DNA from: Thiobius zoothamnicola
GTDB taxonomy: Bacteria > Pseudomonadota > Gammaproteobacteria > Chromatiales > Chromatiaceae
Direction of reading: 5' to 3'
DNA length: 64,000 nucleotides
NCBI GenBank assembly: GCA_963678215.1
Contig: OY782758.1
Coordinates: 620,001-684,000, forward strand
The stretch's first letter is position 1. The number at the start of each line of letters is the position of its first letter. The position numbers and the translations under genes are program-made. Below the pieces are notes generated by a model that had not been told where the DNA came from, did not search any database, and saw only the letters and a list, made by a program, of their open reading frames with translations. Positions 1-7,792 of this stretch are shown here, one piece after another.

Positions 1-79
1 AGCTTGTAACATGACTTAAATCAATCGGTTTATGTTGCGAATCACCACGCTTTAAGCTGCGTGGTTTGCTTGATCACAT

Positions 80-118
80 AAAAAAAGAGGCGCTCTTCTC
101 AACGAAGAGGGCCTCTTT
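80..118 (-). terminator. Rho-independent terminator of the hupB-tRNA unit
   Basis: Read on the minus strand, a GC-rich hairpin (AAAGAGGC paired with GCCTCTTT, with a CTCTTC/GAAGAG inner stem) runs straight into seven T residues. It lies just past tRNA-Asp and would end the transcript from hupB through both tRNAs. Confidence 0.85.
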
Positions 119-128
119 GACTTAAAGA

Positions 129-205
129 TGGCGGAGTGGACGGGACTCGAACCCGCGACCCCCGGCGTGACAGGCCGGTATTCTAACCAACTGAACTACC
201 ACTCC
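129..205 (-). tRNA. tRNA-Asp (GTC)
   Basis: The complement folds as a standard cloverleaf: a 7-bp acceptor stem GGAGTGG/CCACTCC, anticodon GTC in the loop CTGTCAC, T-loop GGTTCGAGTCC, and an encoded 3' CCA. It lies 42 nt after tRNA-Val and before a terminator, so the two tRNAs are probably cut from one precursor, perhaps shared with hupB. Confidence 0.97.
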
Positions 206-247
206 TAGTGAACTCCACTTCATCACAAAGCGGATAAAAGCAAATAA

Positions 248-323
248 TGGTGGGTGCTGCAGGGCTCGAACCTGCGACCCTCGCCTTGTAAGGGCGATGC
301 TCTCCCAACTGAGCTAAGCACCC
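248..323 (-). tRNA. tRNA-Val (TAC)
   Basis: The complement has acceptor stem GGGTGCT/AGCACCC, D-loop TTAGCTCAGTTGGGAGAGC, anticodon TAC in CCTTACAAGG, T-loop GGTTCGAGCC and an encoded CCA. It starts 14 nt after the hupB stop codon on the same strand, suggesting co-transcription. Confidence 0.97.
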
Positions 324-337
324 GTCGTTCAAGCCAG

Positions 338-610
338 CTATTTTACAATATCTTTAAATTCTTTGCCAGGTTTAAATGCAGGCACTTTGGATGCGGCGAT
401 TTGCAATGGTTCGCCTGTTCTTGGGTTACGTCCTGTACGGGCTGCGCGTTCGCGCACGGAGAAAGCGCCAAATCCAACCAAAGTTACTGTGTCTCCTTCC
501 TTTAACGCATTCATAACCGTATCGAGCATGCCCTCCAATGCCTTACCTGCGGAAACTTTACTAATATCAGCAGCATCAGCCATTGCGTCAATAAGTTCAC
601 TTTTATTCAT
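338..610 (-). CDS. hupB: DNA-binding protein HU (beta-type)
   Basis: This is a 90-residue nucleoid protein that bends and compacts DNA as a dimer in the cytoplasm. The sequence has the helical N-terminal half (MNKSELIDAMADAADISKV) and the beta-arm signature GRNPRTGEPL near residues 61-70, and it ends FKPGKEFKDIVK. Length and motifs are those of HU rather than IHF. It follows lon, as in many gammaproteobacteria, but a terminator separates the two, so it should have its own promoter in 611-688. Two tRNA genes lie directly downstream. Confidence 0.96.
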   Translation of the reverse strand: MNKSELIDAMADAADISKVSAGKALEGMLDTVMNALKEGDTVTLVGFGAFSVRERAARTGRNPRTGEPLQIAASKVPAFKPGKEFKDIVK

Positions 611-688
611 TTTTTTTGCCCCTAGATTAAGAAATAGCTAAAACAAGCCATTAATGGATACGGCGATTATGAGTCATTCTCGCCAGAT

Positions 689-725
689 AAAAAACAGCCC
701 CAGTGACTTAATAAGTCACGAGGCC
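689..725 (-). terminator. terminator between lon and hupB
   Basis: On the minus strand an 8-bp perfect inverted repeat (GTGACTTA / TAAGTCAC, one-base loop), extended by partly paired GC flanks, is followed shortly by a run of six T. It lies 120 nt past the lon stop and should end lon transcripts. The rest of 611-846 shows nothing beyond presumed hupB promoter sequence. Confidence 0.7.
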
Positions 726-846
726 TCTATATCGTTGTGAGTCTATTTGAGTGAGTAAAAGACAGGATCAATCAAGCAAAGCGCCAGATGCGTCTCAATC
801 ATCGTATTTAATCCATGCCCTCTTCTACCAGCGATTGATGGAAGAT

Positions 847-3291
847 TCAATGCCGGAGCACTTTTTCTGAACCTTTTTCATCATTTTCACCGTCACAAGA
901 GGTATGCAGCATTTTCCCATCCCCGGCCTCATCTGTTCGTGGAATAGGCGTATCGCTTAAAGCCAGCGCCCAGACTTCATCTATCCAATGCACGGCTTTA
1001 ATTGTCAGGTTTTGCTTGATATTTTCCGGTATTTCAACCAGATCGCGTTCATTCTCTTGAGGAATGATCACCGTCTGAATGCCTCCACGGTGCGCCGCCA
1101 ATAATTTTTCCTTCAACCCGCCAATCGGCAACACCTCACCACGCAAGGTAATTTCCCCCGTCATGGCGACGTCCGCGCGCACCGGTATTTTCGTCAGTGC
1201 CGAAGCCAGTACGGTACACATGCCAATACCGGCGCTTGGGCCATCCTTAGGCGTGGCACCTTCCGGCACATGGATATGCACGTCAATCTTTTGATGGAAG
1301 TCGTTGGGTAGTCCCAAGACTTTGGCACGCGCCCGCACGACAGTCATCGCTGCCTGGATGGATTCTTTCATCACATCGCCCAATTGGCCTGTATGCACCA
1401 GACGCCCTTTACCGGCAGTCAATTCAGCTTCAATACGCAGCAATTCGCCGCCAACTTCCGTCCAGGCCAAACCTGTCACCTGGCCCACCTGGTCAGATTC
1501 ATCCGCACGGCCATAACGGAATCGACGCACACCTAAATAGTTATCCAGATTTTCCGGCGTGACAACCACATCCTCTTTTTTCGCTTTATCGGTCTCCATG
1601 ACCAGGTCTTTAACCACTTTGCGGCAAACTTTAGCCGCCTCACGCTCTAGTCCACGCACACCGGCTTCTCGCGTGTAATAACGGACGATATCGCGCACCA
1701 CATCTTCACGCATCGCCAATTCATTTTTCTTCAAGCCATTATGCTTAATTTGTTTAGGCAACAAATAGTTTTCCGCAATGTTGACTTTTTCATCCTCGGT
1801 ATAACCGGATAAACGAATCACCTCCATGCGGTCCAACAATGCCGACGGAATATTCAAACTGTTTGCCGTAGCGACGAACATCACCTCAGACAGGTCAAAA
1901 TCAACCTCCATGTAGTGATCTTGAAAGGTATGATTCTGTTCAGGATCCAATACTTCTAATAATGCGGATGAAGGATCTCCACGAAAATCCATCGCCATTT
2001 TGTCAATTTCATCCAGCAAAAATAGCGGATTTTTCACCCCCACTTTACTCAAGCCCTGAATAATTTTGCCTGGCAAAGCGCCAATATAAGTGCGGCGATG
2101 ACCACGGATTTCCGCTTCGTCACGCACGCCGCCTAACGCCATGCGCACGAATTTCCGATTCGTCGCGCGTGCGATGGATTGACCCAATGAGGTTTTACCA
2201 ACACCGGGTGGCCCCACCAAACACAGAATCGGACCTTTTAACTTACGCACCCGCTGCTGCACCGCCAGATACTCCAAGATACGATCCTTGACCTTTTCCA
2301 AACCATAGTGGTCCGTATCCAGCACGTCCTGCGCCTGATGAATATTGGCGCGTACTTTCGTGCGTTTCTTCCAGGGGACATTGACTAAGGCGTCAATATA
2401 ATTACGCACCACTGTCGCTTCCGCCGACATAGGCGACATCAATTTCAATTTATTCAATTCTGTCGAAGCTTTCTCCTTCGCTTCTTTGCTCATCCCTGCT
2501 TTTTCAATTTTATTCGCCAGGTCCTCCATTTCATTCGGCGCATCTTCCAGTTCGCCCAATTCCTTTTGGATGGCTTTCATCTGCTCATTCAGGTAATACT
2601 CACGTTGGTTTTTTTCCATCTGGCGCTTGACCCGGCCACGAATGCGCTTTTCCATTTGCAGAATGTCATTCTCGCTCTCCATCAACACCATAAGATGTTC
2701 AATGCGCTGACGCACATCAAAAATCTCCAACACCTGTTGTTTTTCATCCAGCTTGAGCGCCATATGTGCCGCCATGGTATCAGCCAGACGGGAAGGATCG
2801 TCAATGCTCGCCAGGGAAGTTAATACTTCGGGCGGAACCTTTTTATTGAGTTTGACATATTGATCGAACAGATCAGCGGCGGTGCGTATAACAACTTCCA
2901 TTTCACGCTCATCCACTTCGGCGACTTCGACAGCCGGGGTGAATTCAGCAACGAAATGCTCTTCGCCAGCGATATAACGCTGCACACTGACCCGTTGAGC
3001 GCCTTCAACCAATACTTTGACTGTGCCATCCGGTAATTTGAGTAATTGCAGAATGCTCGCCAGGGTGCCGACTTCGTATAAGTCTTCCGGCTTAGGCTCG
3101 TCCACTTCGGAACCCCGTTGCGCCATTAGCAGGATCTGCTTGTCATCCTGCATCGCGGCATCCAATGCATGAATGGATTTTTGCCGTCCGACAAAGAGTG
3201 GTATCACCATATAGGGATAGACAACCACATCACGTAACGGTAATACAGGGGTAATCATTGGCATAGCAGTCTCATGTGTGTCCTGACCCAT
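847..3291 (-). CDS. lon: ATP-dependent protease Lon
   Basis: Lon is a cytoplasmic AAA+ serine protease that degrades misfolded and regulatory proteins. The N-terminal substrate domain begins PVLPLRDVVVYPYMVIPLF. The ATPase has Walker A GPPGVGKTS and Walker B FLLDEIDK. The protease domain has the catalytic Ser in KDGPSAGIGM and the catalytic Lys in GGLKEKLLA. The ATG at 3291 is chosen because AGGA lies 8 nt before it; an in-frame ATG at 3306 lacks a good ribosome site. At about 814 residues it is slightly longer than the E. coli protein, with a charged C-terminal tail. It is preceded by clpX on the same strand, with a 199-nt leader region that contains a hairpin. Confidence 0.97.
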   Translation of the reverse strand: MGQDTHETAMPMITPVLPLRDVVVYPYMVIPLFVGRQKSIHALDAAMQDDKQILLMAQRGSEVDEPKPEDLYEVGTLASILQLLKLPDGTVKVLVEGAQRVSVQRYIAGEEHFVAEFTPAVEVAEVDEREMEVVIRTAADLFDQYVKLNKKVPPEVLTSLASIDDPSRLADTMAAHMALKLDEKQQVLEIFDVRQRIEHLMVLMESENDILQMEKRIRGRVKRQMEKNQREYYLNEQMKAIQKELGELEDAPNEMEDLANKIEKAGMSKEAKEKASTELNKLKLMSPMSAEATVVRNYIDALVNVPWKKRTKVRANIHQAQDVLDTDHYGLEKVKDRILEYLAVQQRVRKLKGPILCLVGPPGVGKTSLGQSIARATNRKFVRMALGGVRDEAEIRGHRRTYIGALPGKIIQGLSKVGVKNPLFLLDEIDKMAMDFRGDPSSALLEVLDPEQNHTFQDHYMEVDFDLSEVMFVATANSLNIPSALLDRMEVIRLSGYTEDEKVNIAENYLLPKQIKHNGLKKNELAMREDVVRDIVRYYTREAGVRGLEREAAKVCRKVVKDLVMETDKAKKEDVVVTPENLDNYLGVRRFRYGRADESDQVGQVTGLAWTEVGGELLRIEAELTAGKGRLVHTGQLGDVMKESIQAAMTVVRARAKVLGLPNDFHQKIDVHIHVPEGATPKDGPSAGIGMCTVLASALTKIPVRADVAMTGEITLRGEVLPIGGLKEKLLAAHRGGIQTVIIPQENERDLVEIPENIKQNLTIKAVHWIDEVWALALSDTPIPRTDEAGDGKMLHTSCDGENDEKGSEKVLRH

Positions 3292-3325
3292 CAAGCGGTT
3301 CCTCATACAAAGGGTAATGCAATGT

Positions 3326-3351
3326 ACTCAATCAACTCGCCATGATTGAGT
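3326..3351 (-). promoter_or_regulatory. hairpin in the lon leader
   Basis: A 9-bp perfect inverted repeat, ACTCAATCA / TGATTGAGT with an 8-nt loop, lies about 35 nt before the lon start. No T-run follows, so it is not a terminator. It could be an operator or an mRNA structure affecting translation. I do not see a clear heat-shock promoter in 3307-3490. Confidence 0.4.
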
Positions 3352-3490
3352 CGGCTGAGCACTAACTGAGGGTCATGCGGCGTCTATTCAACCTTGTTCT
3401 GAACAACCTAATCAGAAAATAAACGCAATCCCGCGTCCCGCCTGATAACCCTCAAGCTGAATCAGGTGGCATCAGTGCATCGAATCTGCA

Positions 3491-4777
3491 TCATTCAGAG
3501 GAAGCGGCAAGCGGAGTTTCCACGCCATCATGCACAATGATGGGCAATGATTGACCTTCCACCACGGATTCATCCACAACCACCTTGCTGACATCATCCA
3601 TGGAAGGCAGGTCATACATGGTATCCAGCAGAATTTGTTCAAGAATGGTGCGCAGACCACGGGCGCCCGTTTTACGTTCCATCGCTTTACGGGCAATCGC
3701 GTTAAGCGCATCGTCGCGCACTTCAATATCAGCACCTTCCATTTCAAACATACGTTGATATTGTTTAATCAACGCATTTTTCGGTTTTGTGAGGATTGTC
3801 ACCAACGCTTCTTCATCCAACTCCTCCAGCGTCGCAACAACCGGCAGGCGGCCAACGAATTCAGGGATCAACCCATAACGAATCAAATCCTCCGCTTCAA
3901 CCGAATGCAAAATTTCGTTCAGTTTGTCGCTTTCATCCTTACTGCGCACTTCAGCGGAGAAGCCAATGCCACTTTTCTCCGAGCGATCACGAATCACTTT
4001 ATCCAGGCCAGCAAAAGCACCGCCGACAATAAATAATATGTTGGAGGTATCCACTTGCAGAAACTCTTGCTGAGGATGCTTGCGACCGCCCTGCGGAGGC
4101 ACTGATGCGATCGTGCCTTCAACCAGCTTCAATAAAGCCTGCTGCACCCCTTCACCGGAAACATCCCGGGTGATGGAAGGGTTATCGGATTTACGCGAGA
4201 TTTTGTCAATTTCGTCAATGTAGACAATGCCGGTTTGCGCTTTCTCCACATCGTAATCGCATTTCTGCAATAGCTTCTGGATGATGTTTTCAACATCCTC
4301 GCCAACATAACCGGCTTCCGTCAAAGTCGTCGCGTCAGCAATGGTGAAAGGCACATTCAGCAAACGGGCCAAAGTTTCGGCCAGCAAAGTTTTACCGGAA
4401 CCTGTAGGCCCGATTAACAGGATATTGCTTTTAGAGATTTCAACGTCATCTTTATCTTTCGCGCTGCTCATCTCCAAACGCTTATAGTGATTGTAAACCG
4501 CGACGGAAAGCACCTTTTTAGCGCGGCTTTGACCAATAACATAATCATCCAGAATAGCGTTGATTTCACGAGGCTTGGGCAAACCGGTAGTGACTTCCGC
4601 TTCATCCTCCTGAGTTTCCTCGCGGATAATGTCATTACAGAGATCAACACACTCATCACAGATAAAGACTGACGGACCTGCAATTAATTTACGAACTTCG
4701 TGTTGGCTCTTGCCGCAAAAAGAACAATACAGCAGCTTCCCATCATCGTTCTTTTTGCCACGTTTATCGTTACCCAT
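3491..4777 (-). CDS. clpX: ATP-dependent Clp protease ATP-binding subunit ClpX
   Basis: ClpX is a hexameric unfoldase that feeds tagged proteins to ClpP. The N-terminal four-cysteine zinc domain is visible (CSFCGK ... CDECVDLC). Walker A is GPTGSGKTLL, the pore loop AGYVGEDVE, and sensor/arginine regions follow. The ClpP-docking loop SGIGFSAEV is present, so a ClpP partner should exist. No clpP or tig precedes it, unlike the usual tig-clpP-clpX-lon order; a plsC gene lies upstream instead. The length, 428 residues, is normal for the family. Confidence 0.97.
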   Translation of the reverse strand: MGNDKRGKKNDDGKLLYCSFCGKSQHEVRKLIAGPSVFICDECVDLCNDIIREETQEDEAEVTTGLPKPREINAILDDYVIGQSRAKKVLSVAVYNHYKRLEMSSAKDKDDVEISKSNILLIGPTGSGKTLLAETLARLLNVPFTIADATTLTEAGYVGEDVENIIQKLLQKCDYDVEKAQTGIVYIDEIDKISRKSDNPSITRDVSGEGVQQALLKLVEGTIASVPPQGGRKHPQQEFLQVDTSNILFIVGGAFAGLDKVIRDRSEKSGIGFSAEVRSKDESDKLNEILHSVEAEDLIRYGLIPEFVGRLPVVATLEELDEEALVTILTKPKNALIKQYQRMFEMEGADIEVRDDALNAIARKAMERKTGARGLRTILEQILLDTMYDLPSMDDVSKVVVDESVVEGQSLPIIVHDGVETPLAASSE

Positions 4778-4884
4778 AGCAATTTACTCTCTCTTGTTAT
4801 CGACGACTCATCATAGCCGAATCAACCCAATTCAAAAACCAATAAATCATGACAGATCAAAGCTGGAATGACCTTTTCAGTCGA

Positions 4885-5604
4885 TTAAGGACGCAACGGC
4901 AATGTCTTCATTTCCGTTTCAATCCAGGATTCAACCTCCGCCATCACAGCTTCCGCTGTTTTACCTGTGGCACTTATCGGTGCGCCGATACGCACCTGAA
5001 TCACACCTGGATATTTCTTCAATCCCTTGCCATCAGAAAAAACGCCACTGTTATGAGCGACAGGCACCACATCAGCAGCAGTTTTGGTCGCCAATAAAGC
5101 GCCGCCCGGATTATAGCGTCCCTTTTGTCCTGACTTCACCCGCGTGCCTTCCGGAAAAATAATGACGATCCGTCCGTCACGCAAATTGCGCGCGCCTGCT
5201 TTCAACACTTGCAACATTGATCGTCTGCCTGCTTTACGATCAACAGGAATCGAACGGTGCAATAATAAACCTCGGCCAAAAACCGGGATATCCAACAATT
5301 CTTTTTTCAACACCCAGGATTGCGGGGATGGCAACCAACATAAAAGCGCCAGAATCTCCCAACTGGACTGATGTTTGGGCATCACGACAAGGGGTGATTT
5401 CTGCAGATGCTCACGACCCTGCACTTCATATTTCAATCCGCAAATCACCTTTTGCAGCCAAAGATTTAAACAAGCCCACTGCTGCGCCAGCCTGTCGATC
5501 TGTTTCTGCGACATCCAACGGGCGAAAAGCACCCCGAAACCCACCAACAATACCGTGGAAAGCACTAACAACATAAAATAAACGATTGAACGCAGCCAAA
5601 TCAT
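4885..5604 (-). CDS. plsC: 1-acyl-sn-glycerol-3-phosphate acyltransferase family protein
   Basis: This membrane enzyme should acylate lysophosphatidic acid in phospholipid synthesis. An N-terminal hydrophobic helix (SIVYFMLLVLSTVLLVGFGV) is followed by the acyltransferase block I KHQSSWE, with Glu in place of the usual Asp of HX4D, a variant typical of the gmhB-linked subfamily, and block III FPEGTR. Its start overlaps the gmhB stop codon by ATGA, so translation is coupled. A paralogue with another acyl acceptor cannot be excluded. Confidence 0.88.
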   Translation of the reverse strand: MIWLRSIVYFMLLVLSTVLLVGFGVLFARWMSQKQIDRLAQQWACLNLWLQKVICGLKYEVQGREHLQKSPLVVMPKHQSSWEILALLCWLPSPQSWVLKKELLDIPVFGRGLLLHRSIPVDRKAGRRSMLQVLKAGARNLRDGRIVIIFPEGTRVKSGQKGRYNPGGALLATKTAADVVPVAHNSGVFSDGKGLKKYPGVIQVRIGAPISATGKTAEAVMAEVESWIETEMKTLPLRP

Positions 5605-6146
5605 ACAAACTCCCTGATTAAAAAATCAGCCGCTTGAGATAAATCATCAAAGCACAAACCCTCAGCCCGTTCAGGATACTGCCGTAAGGTTCGCTCTCCT
5701 TTGCCGGTACGCACCAAAATCGGTGTGGCCCCAACAGCCTCCGCCGCTTGCAAATCGCGCTCACTATCGCCAATCACCGGAATATTTTGCAATGACGCCG
5801 AAAAATGTTCGGCAATTTGCTGATACAAACCGGACTTGGGCTTACGACAAAAACAATCATCATCCGGCCCATGTGGACAAAAAACCAGGCTATCGATTCG
5901 ACCACCAACATCAGCCAGCAAACCACGCATCTTTTCATGCATTGCCTGCAATATCGACTGATCATAAAAACCGCGCGCAATGCCGGATTGGTTCGTCGCC
6001 ACCGCCACCTTGAAACCCGCCGCATTCAAACGGGCGATAGCGGGCAAACTCCCTGGTATGGGTATCCATTCTTCAGGACTCTTGATATAAGCATCCGAAT
6101 CCTGATTGATGACACCATCCCGATCAAGAATAACAAATTTAACCAT
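5601..6146 (-). CDS. gmhB: D-glycero-beta-D-manno-heptose-1,7-bisphosphate 7-phosphatase
   Basis: GmhB removes the 7-phosphate from heptose bisphosphate in the ADP-heptose pathway for lipopolysaccharide core. This is a HAD phosphatase: motif I LDRDGVIN at the N-terminus, motif II VATNQSG, a zinc-binding loop CPHGPDDDCFCRKP, and motif IV GDSERDLQAA. The ATG at 6146 is chosen because the HAD domain begins there; the longer open frame to 6311 overlaps the divergent rluD. The gene pair with plsC is common in gammaproteobacteria. Only about 50 bp separate it from rluD, so divergent promoters must sit there. Confidence 0.94.
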   Translation of the reverse strand: MVKFVILDRDGVINQDSDAYIKSPEEWIPIPGSLPAIARLNAAGFKVAVATNQSGIARGFYDQSILQAMHEKMRGLLADVGGRIDSLVFCPHGPDDDCFCRKPKSGLYQQIAEHFSASLQNIPVIGDSERDLQAAEAVGATPILVRTGKGERTLRQYPERAEGLCFDDLSQAADFLIREFV

Positions 6147-6196
6147 TAAGCCCTTTAGCGAATAAAATACCGATTTACCGATTATATCGAATTGAT

Positions 6197-7180
6197 TTGA
6201 CGACCACTGAATCCAACCAACGCGAATCTCGCCACGAAGCCTGCATTGACGCCAACCTGAACAACAAACGCCTGGATCAAGCACTGGCGATTTTATTTCC
6301 CGATTACTCACGCAGCCGCCTGCAAACCTGGATACGGGAAAAGCGCGTCACCCTCAACGGCGCGGTTTGCCGCCAACGCGATAAAGTCAGCCAGGGGGAT
6401 CAAATAACGCTTCGGGCGGTATTAGACAATCAGGTCAACTGCGAACCACAAAATCTCCCACTGGATATCGTATTTGAAGATGAACATCTCCTCATCATCA
6501 ATAAACCGGCCAACCAAGTCGTGCATCCAGCCGCCGGTAATCCAGATAACACGGTGCAAAACGCCTTGCTATACCATCGCCCGCAACTGGTGGAACTCCC
6601 CAGGGCCGGTATTGTGCACCGGCTGGATAAAGACACCACTGGTTTAATGGTTATCGCCAAAACGCCATTCAGCCACCAAAAACTGGTCGCGGCACTGGCC
6701 GCGCGTCAAATAAGCCGTGAATACCGCGCTCTGGTTCTGGGCAAATTGCATGTAGGCGATACAATTAACAAACCCATCGGACGTCATTCAACCCAACGTA
6801 CCCGCATGGCAGTGAACCCACTCGGCAAACCGGCGATCACCCATTACCGGATTCTGGAACAATTTCACAGCCACACTCTGCTTAAAGTGCGACTGGAAAC
6901 CGGACGCACTCACCAAATTCGCGTCCATATGGCGTATATCCGTCACCCAATATTGGGGGATCCAACCTATGGCGGCAGGCTGCAATTACCCGCTGGCGCA
7001 AATGATGATCTGAAAGGTTGCATGCGCCAGTTCAAGCGCCAGGCGCTACACGCCAAACGCCTGGGATTCACACATCCCGTAACCGGACGTCAAATGCACT
7101 GGGAAAGCCGAATGCCGGACGACATGACGGCATTAGCAAGCAAGCTGCGTTCGCACGCTCAAAAGACGGTGGAATATTAA
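6197..7180 (+). CDS. rluD: 23S rRNA pseudouridine synthase RluD-like
   Basis: RluD makes pseudouridines in helix 69 of 23S rRNA. An N-terminal S4-type RNA-binding domain (RLDQALAILFPDYSRSRLQTW) is followed by the catalytic motif GIVHRLDKDTTGLMV, whose Asp attacks the uridine, and by RTHQIRVHM near the C-terminal part. The frame opens with TTG at 6197, and no ATG lies before the S4 domain. The length of 327 residues fits RluD; RluC is the main alternative, but the S4 sequence and the HRLDKDTTGLMV wording favour RluD. It stands alone, with nothing visible in 7181-7302. Confidence 0.9.
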   Translation: MTTTESNQRESRHEACIDANLNNKRLDQALAILFPDYSRSRLQTWIREKRVTLNGAVCRQRDKVSQGDQITLRAVLDNQVNCEPQNLPLDIVFEDEHLLIINKPANQVVHPAAGNPDNTVQNALLYHRPQLVELPRAGIVHRLDKDTTGLMVIAKTPFSHQKLVAALAARQISREYRALVLGKLHVGDTINKPIGRHSTQRTRMAVNPLGKPAITHYRILEQFHSHTLLKVRLETGRTHQIRVHMAYIRHPILGDPTYGGRLQLPAGANDDLKGCMRQFKRQALHAKRLGFTHPVTGRQMHWESRMPDDMTALASKLRSHAQKTVEY

Positions 7181-7302
7181 ACCTGCGATGTGGAAAAAAC
7201 AGCAGATCCCACTAAACCACTTTAGCTTTTATACTTCTACTGCCGCAGGCATCCCAATAACTGGATACCAAAGGGTAACTTTGCACTCTGACAACCAAAG
7301 AC

Positions 7303-7743
7303 TCATGACATCGGCTCAGGCGACTTTATTCTCTGCAACGTCCGGCCACTAATACCGGTTAACTGTATGATGTGTTGACGGTCTATGTTGGTTTTGACCA
7401 ACAAATCAACACTATAACGCCGGATGCAAGTAATGAAGCCGGAAACCGACTGCACTTCCAGCGTACCATCATCCCCTCCATTCACATCAAATACGCTGAT
7501 CAAACGCTCGGAAGCCGTCAATAATTCACATAAACGACTTGACGGCAACCGCATGGAACCATAATCACGGATGATATCAATCACGACATCGCCACCACCA
7601 TGATCCATGATTTCCCCGGTTAACCAGGGAAAATACGGGATGCATTGGTCTTTATGTGAATCCAGAAAATCACGCAACAACTGCTCTTGCGCCGTTTCTT
7701 TACCAGGCAATTGGAAAAGGAATGCCGGTATCTCTTGCTGCAC
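7303..7743 (-). CDS. uncharacterised protein divergent from the PatG-like protease
   Basis: I do not recognise this family. The product is about 146 residues, without signal peptide or membrane segment. The middle has the glycine-rich stretches MDHGGGDVVIDIIRDYGS and VNGGDDGTLEV. The C-terminus, NIDRQHIIQLTGISGRTLQR, looks like a helix-turn-helix recognition helix, so a regulator is possible. The GTG at 7743 is preferred because GGGG lies 7 nt before it; the frame also opens at TTG 7764. It diverges from the protease gene across about 50 bp, which suggests shared control or a functional link. Confidence 0.6.
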   Translation of the reverse strand: MQQEIPAFLFQLPGKETAQEQLLRDFLDSHKDQCIPYFPWLTGEIMDHGGGDVVIDIIRDYGSMRLPSSRLCELLTASERLISVFDVNGGDDGTLEVQSVSGFITCIRRYSVDLLVKTNIDRQHIIQLTGISGRTLQRIKSPEPMS

Positions 7744-7792
7744 GACACAACCCCATATTGACAATTAACTTCAGGGGATTCTCTTAAACGCA

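Noticed and set aside
363..641. Antisense frame over hupB and similar long antisense frames over rpsA, aroA and miaA
   Set aside because: They mirror well-supported genes on the other strand and show no domain or ribosome site.
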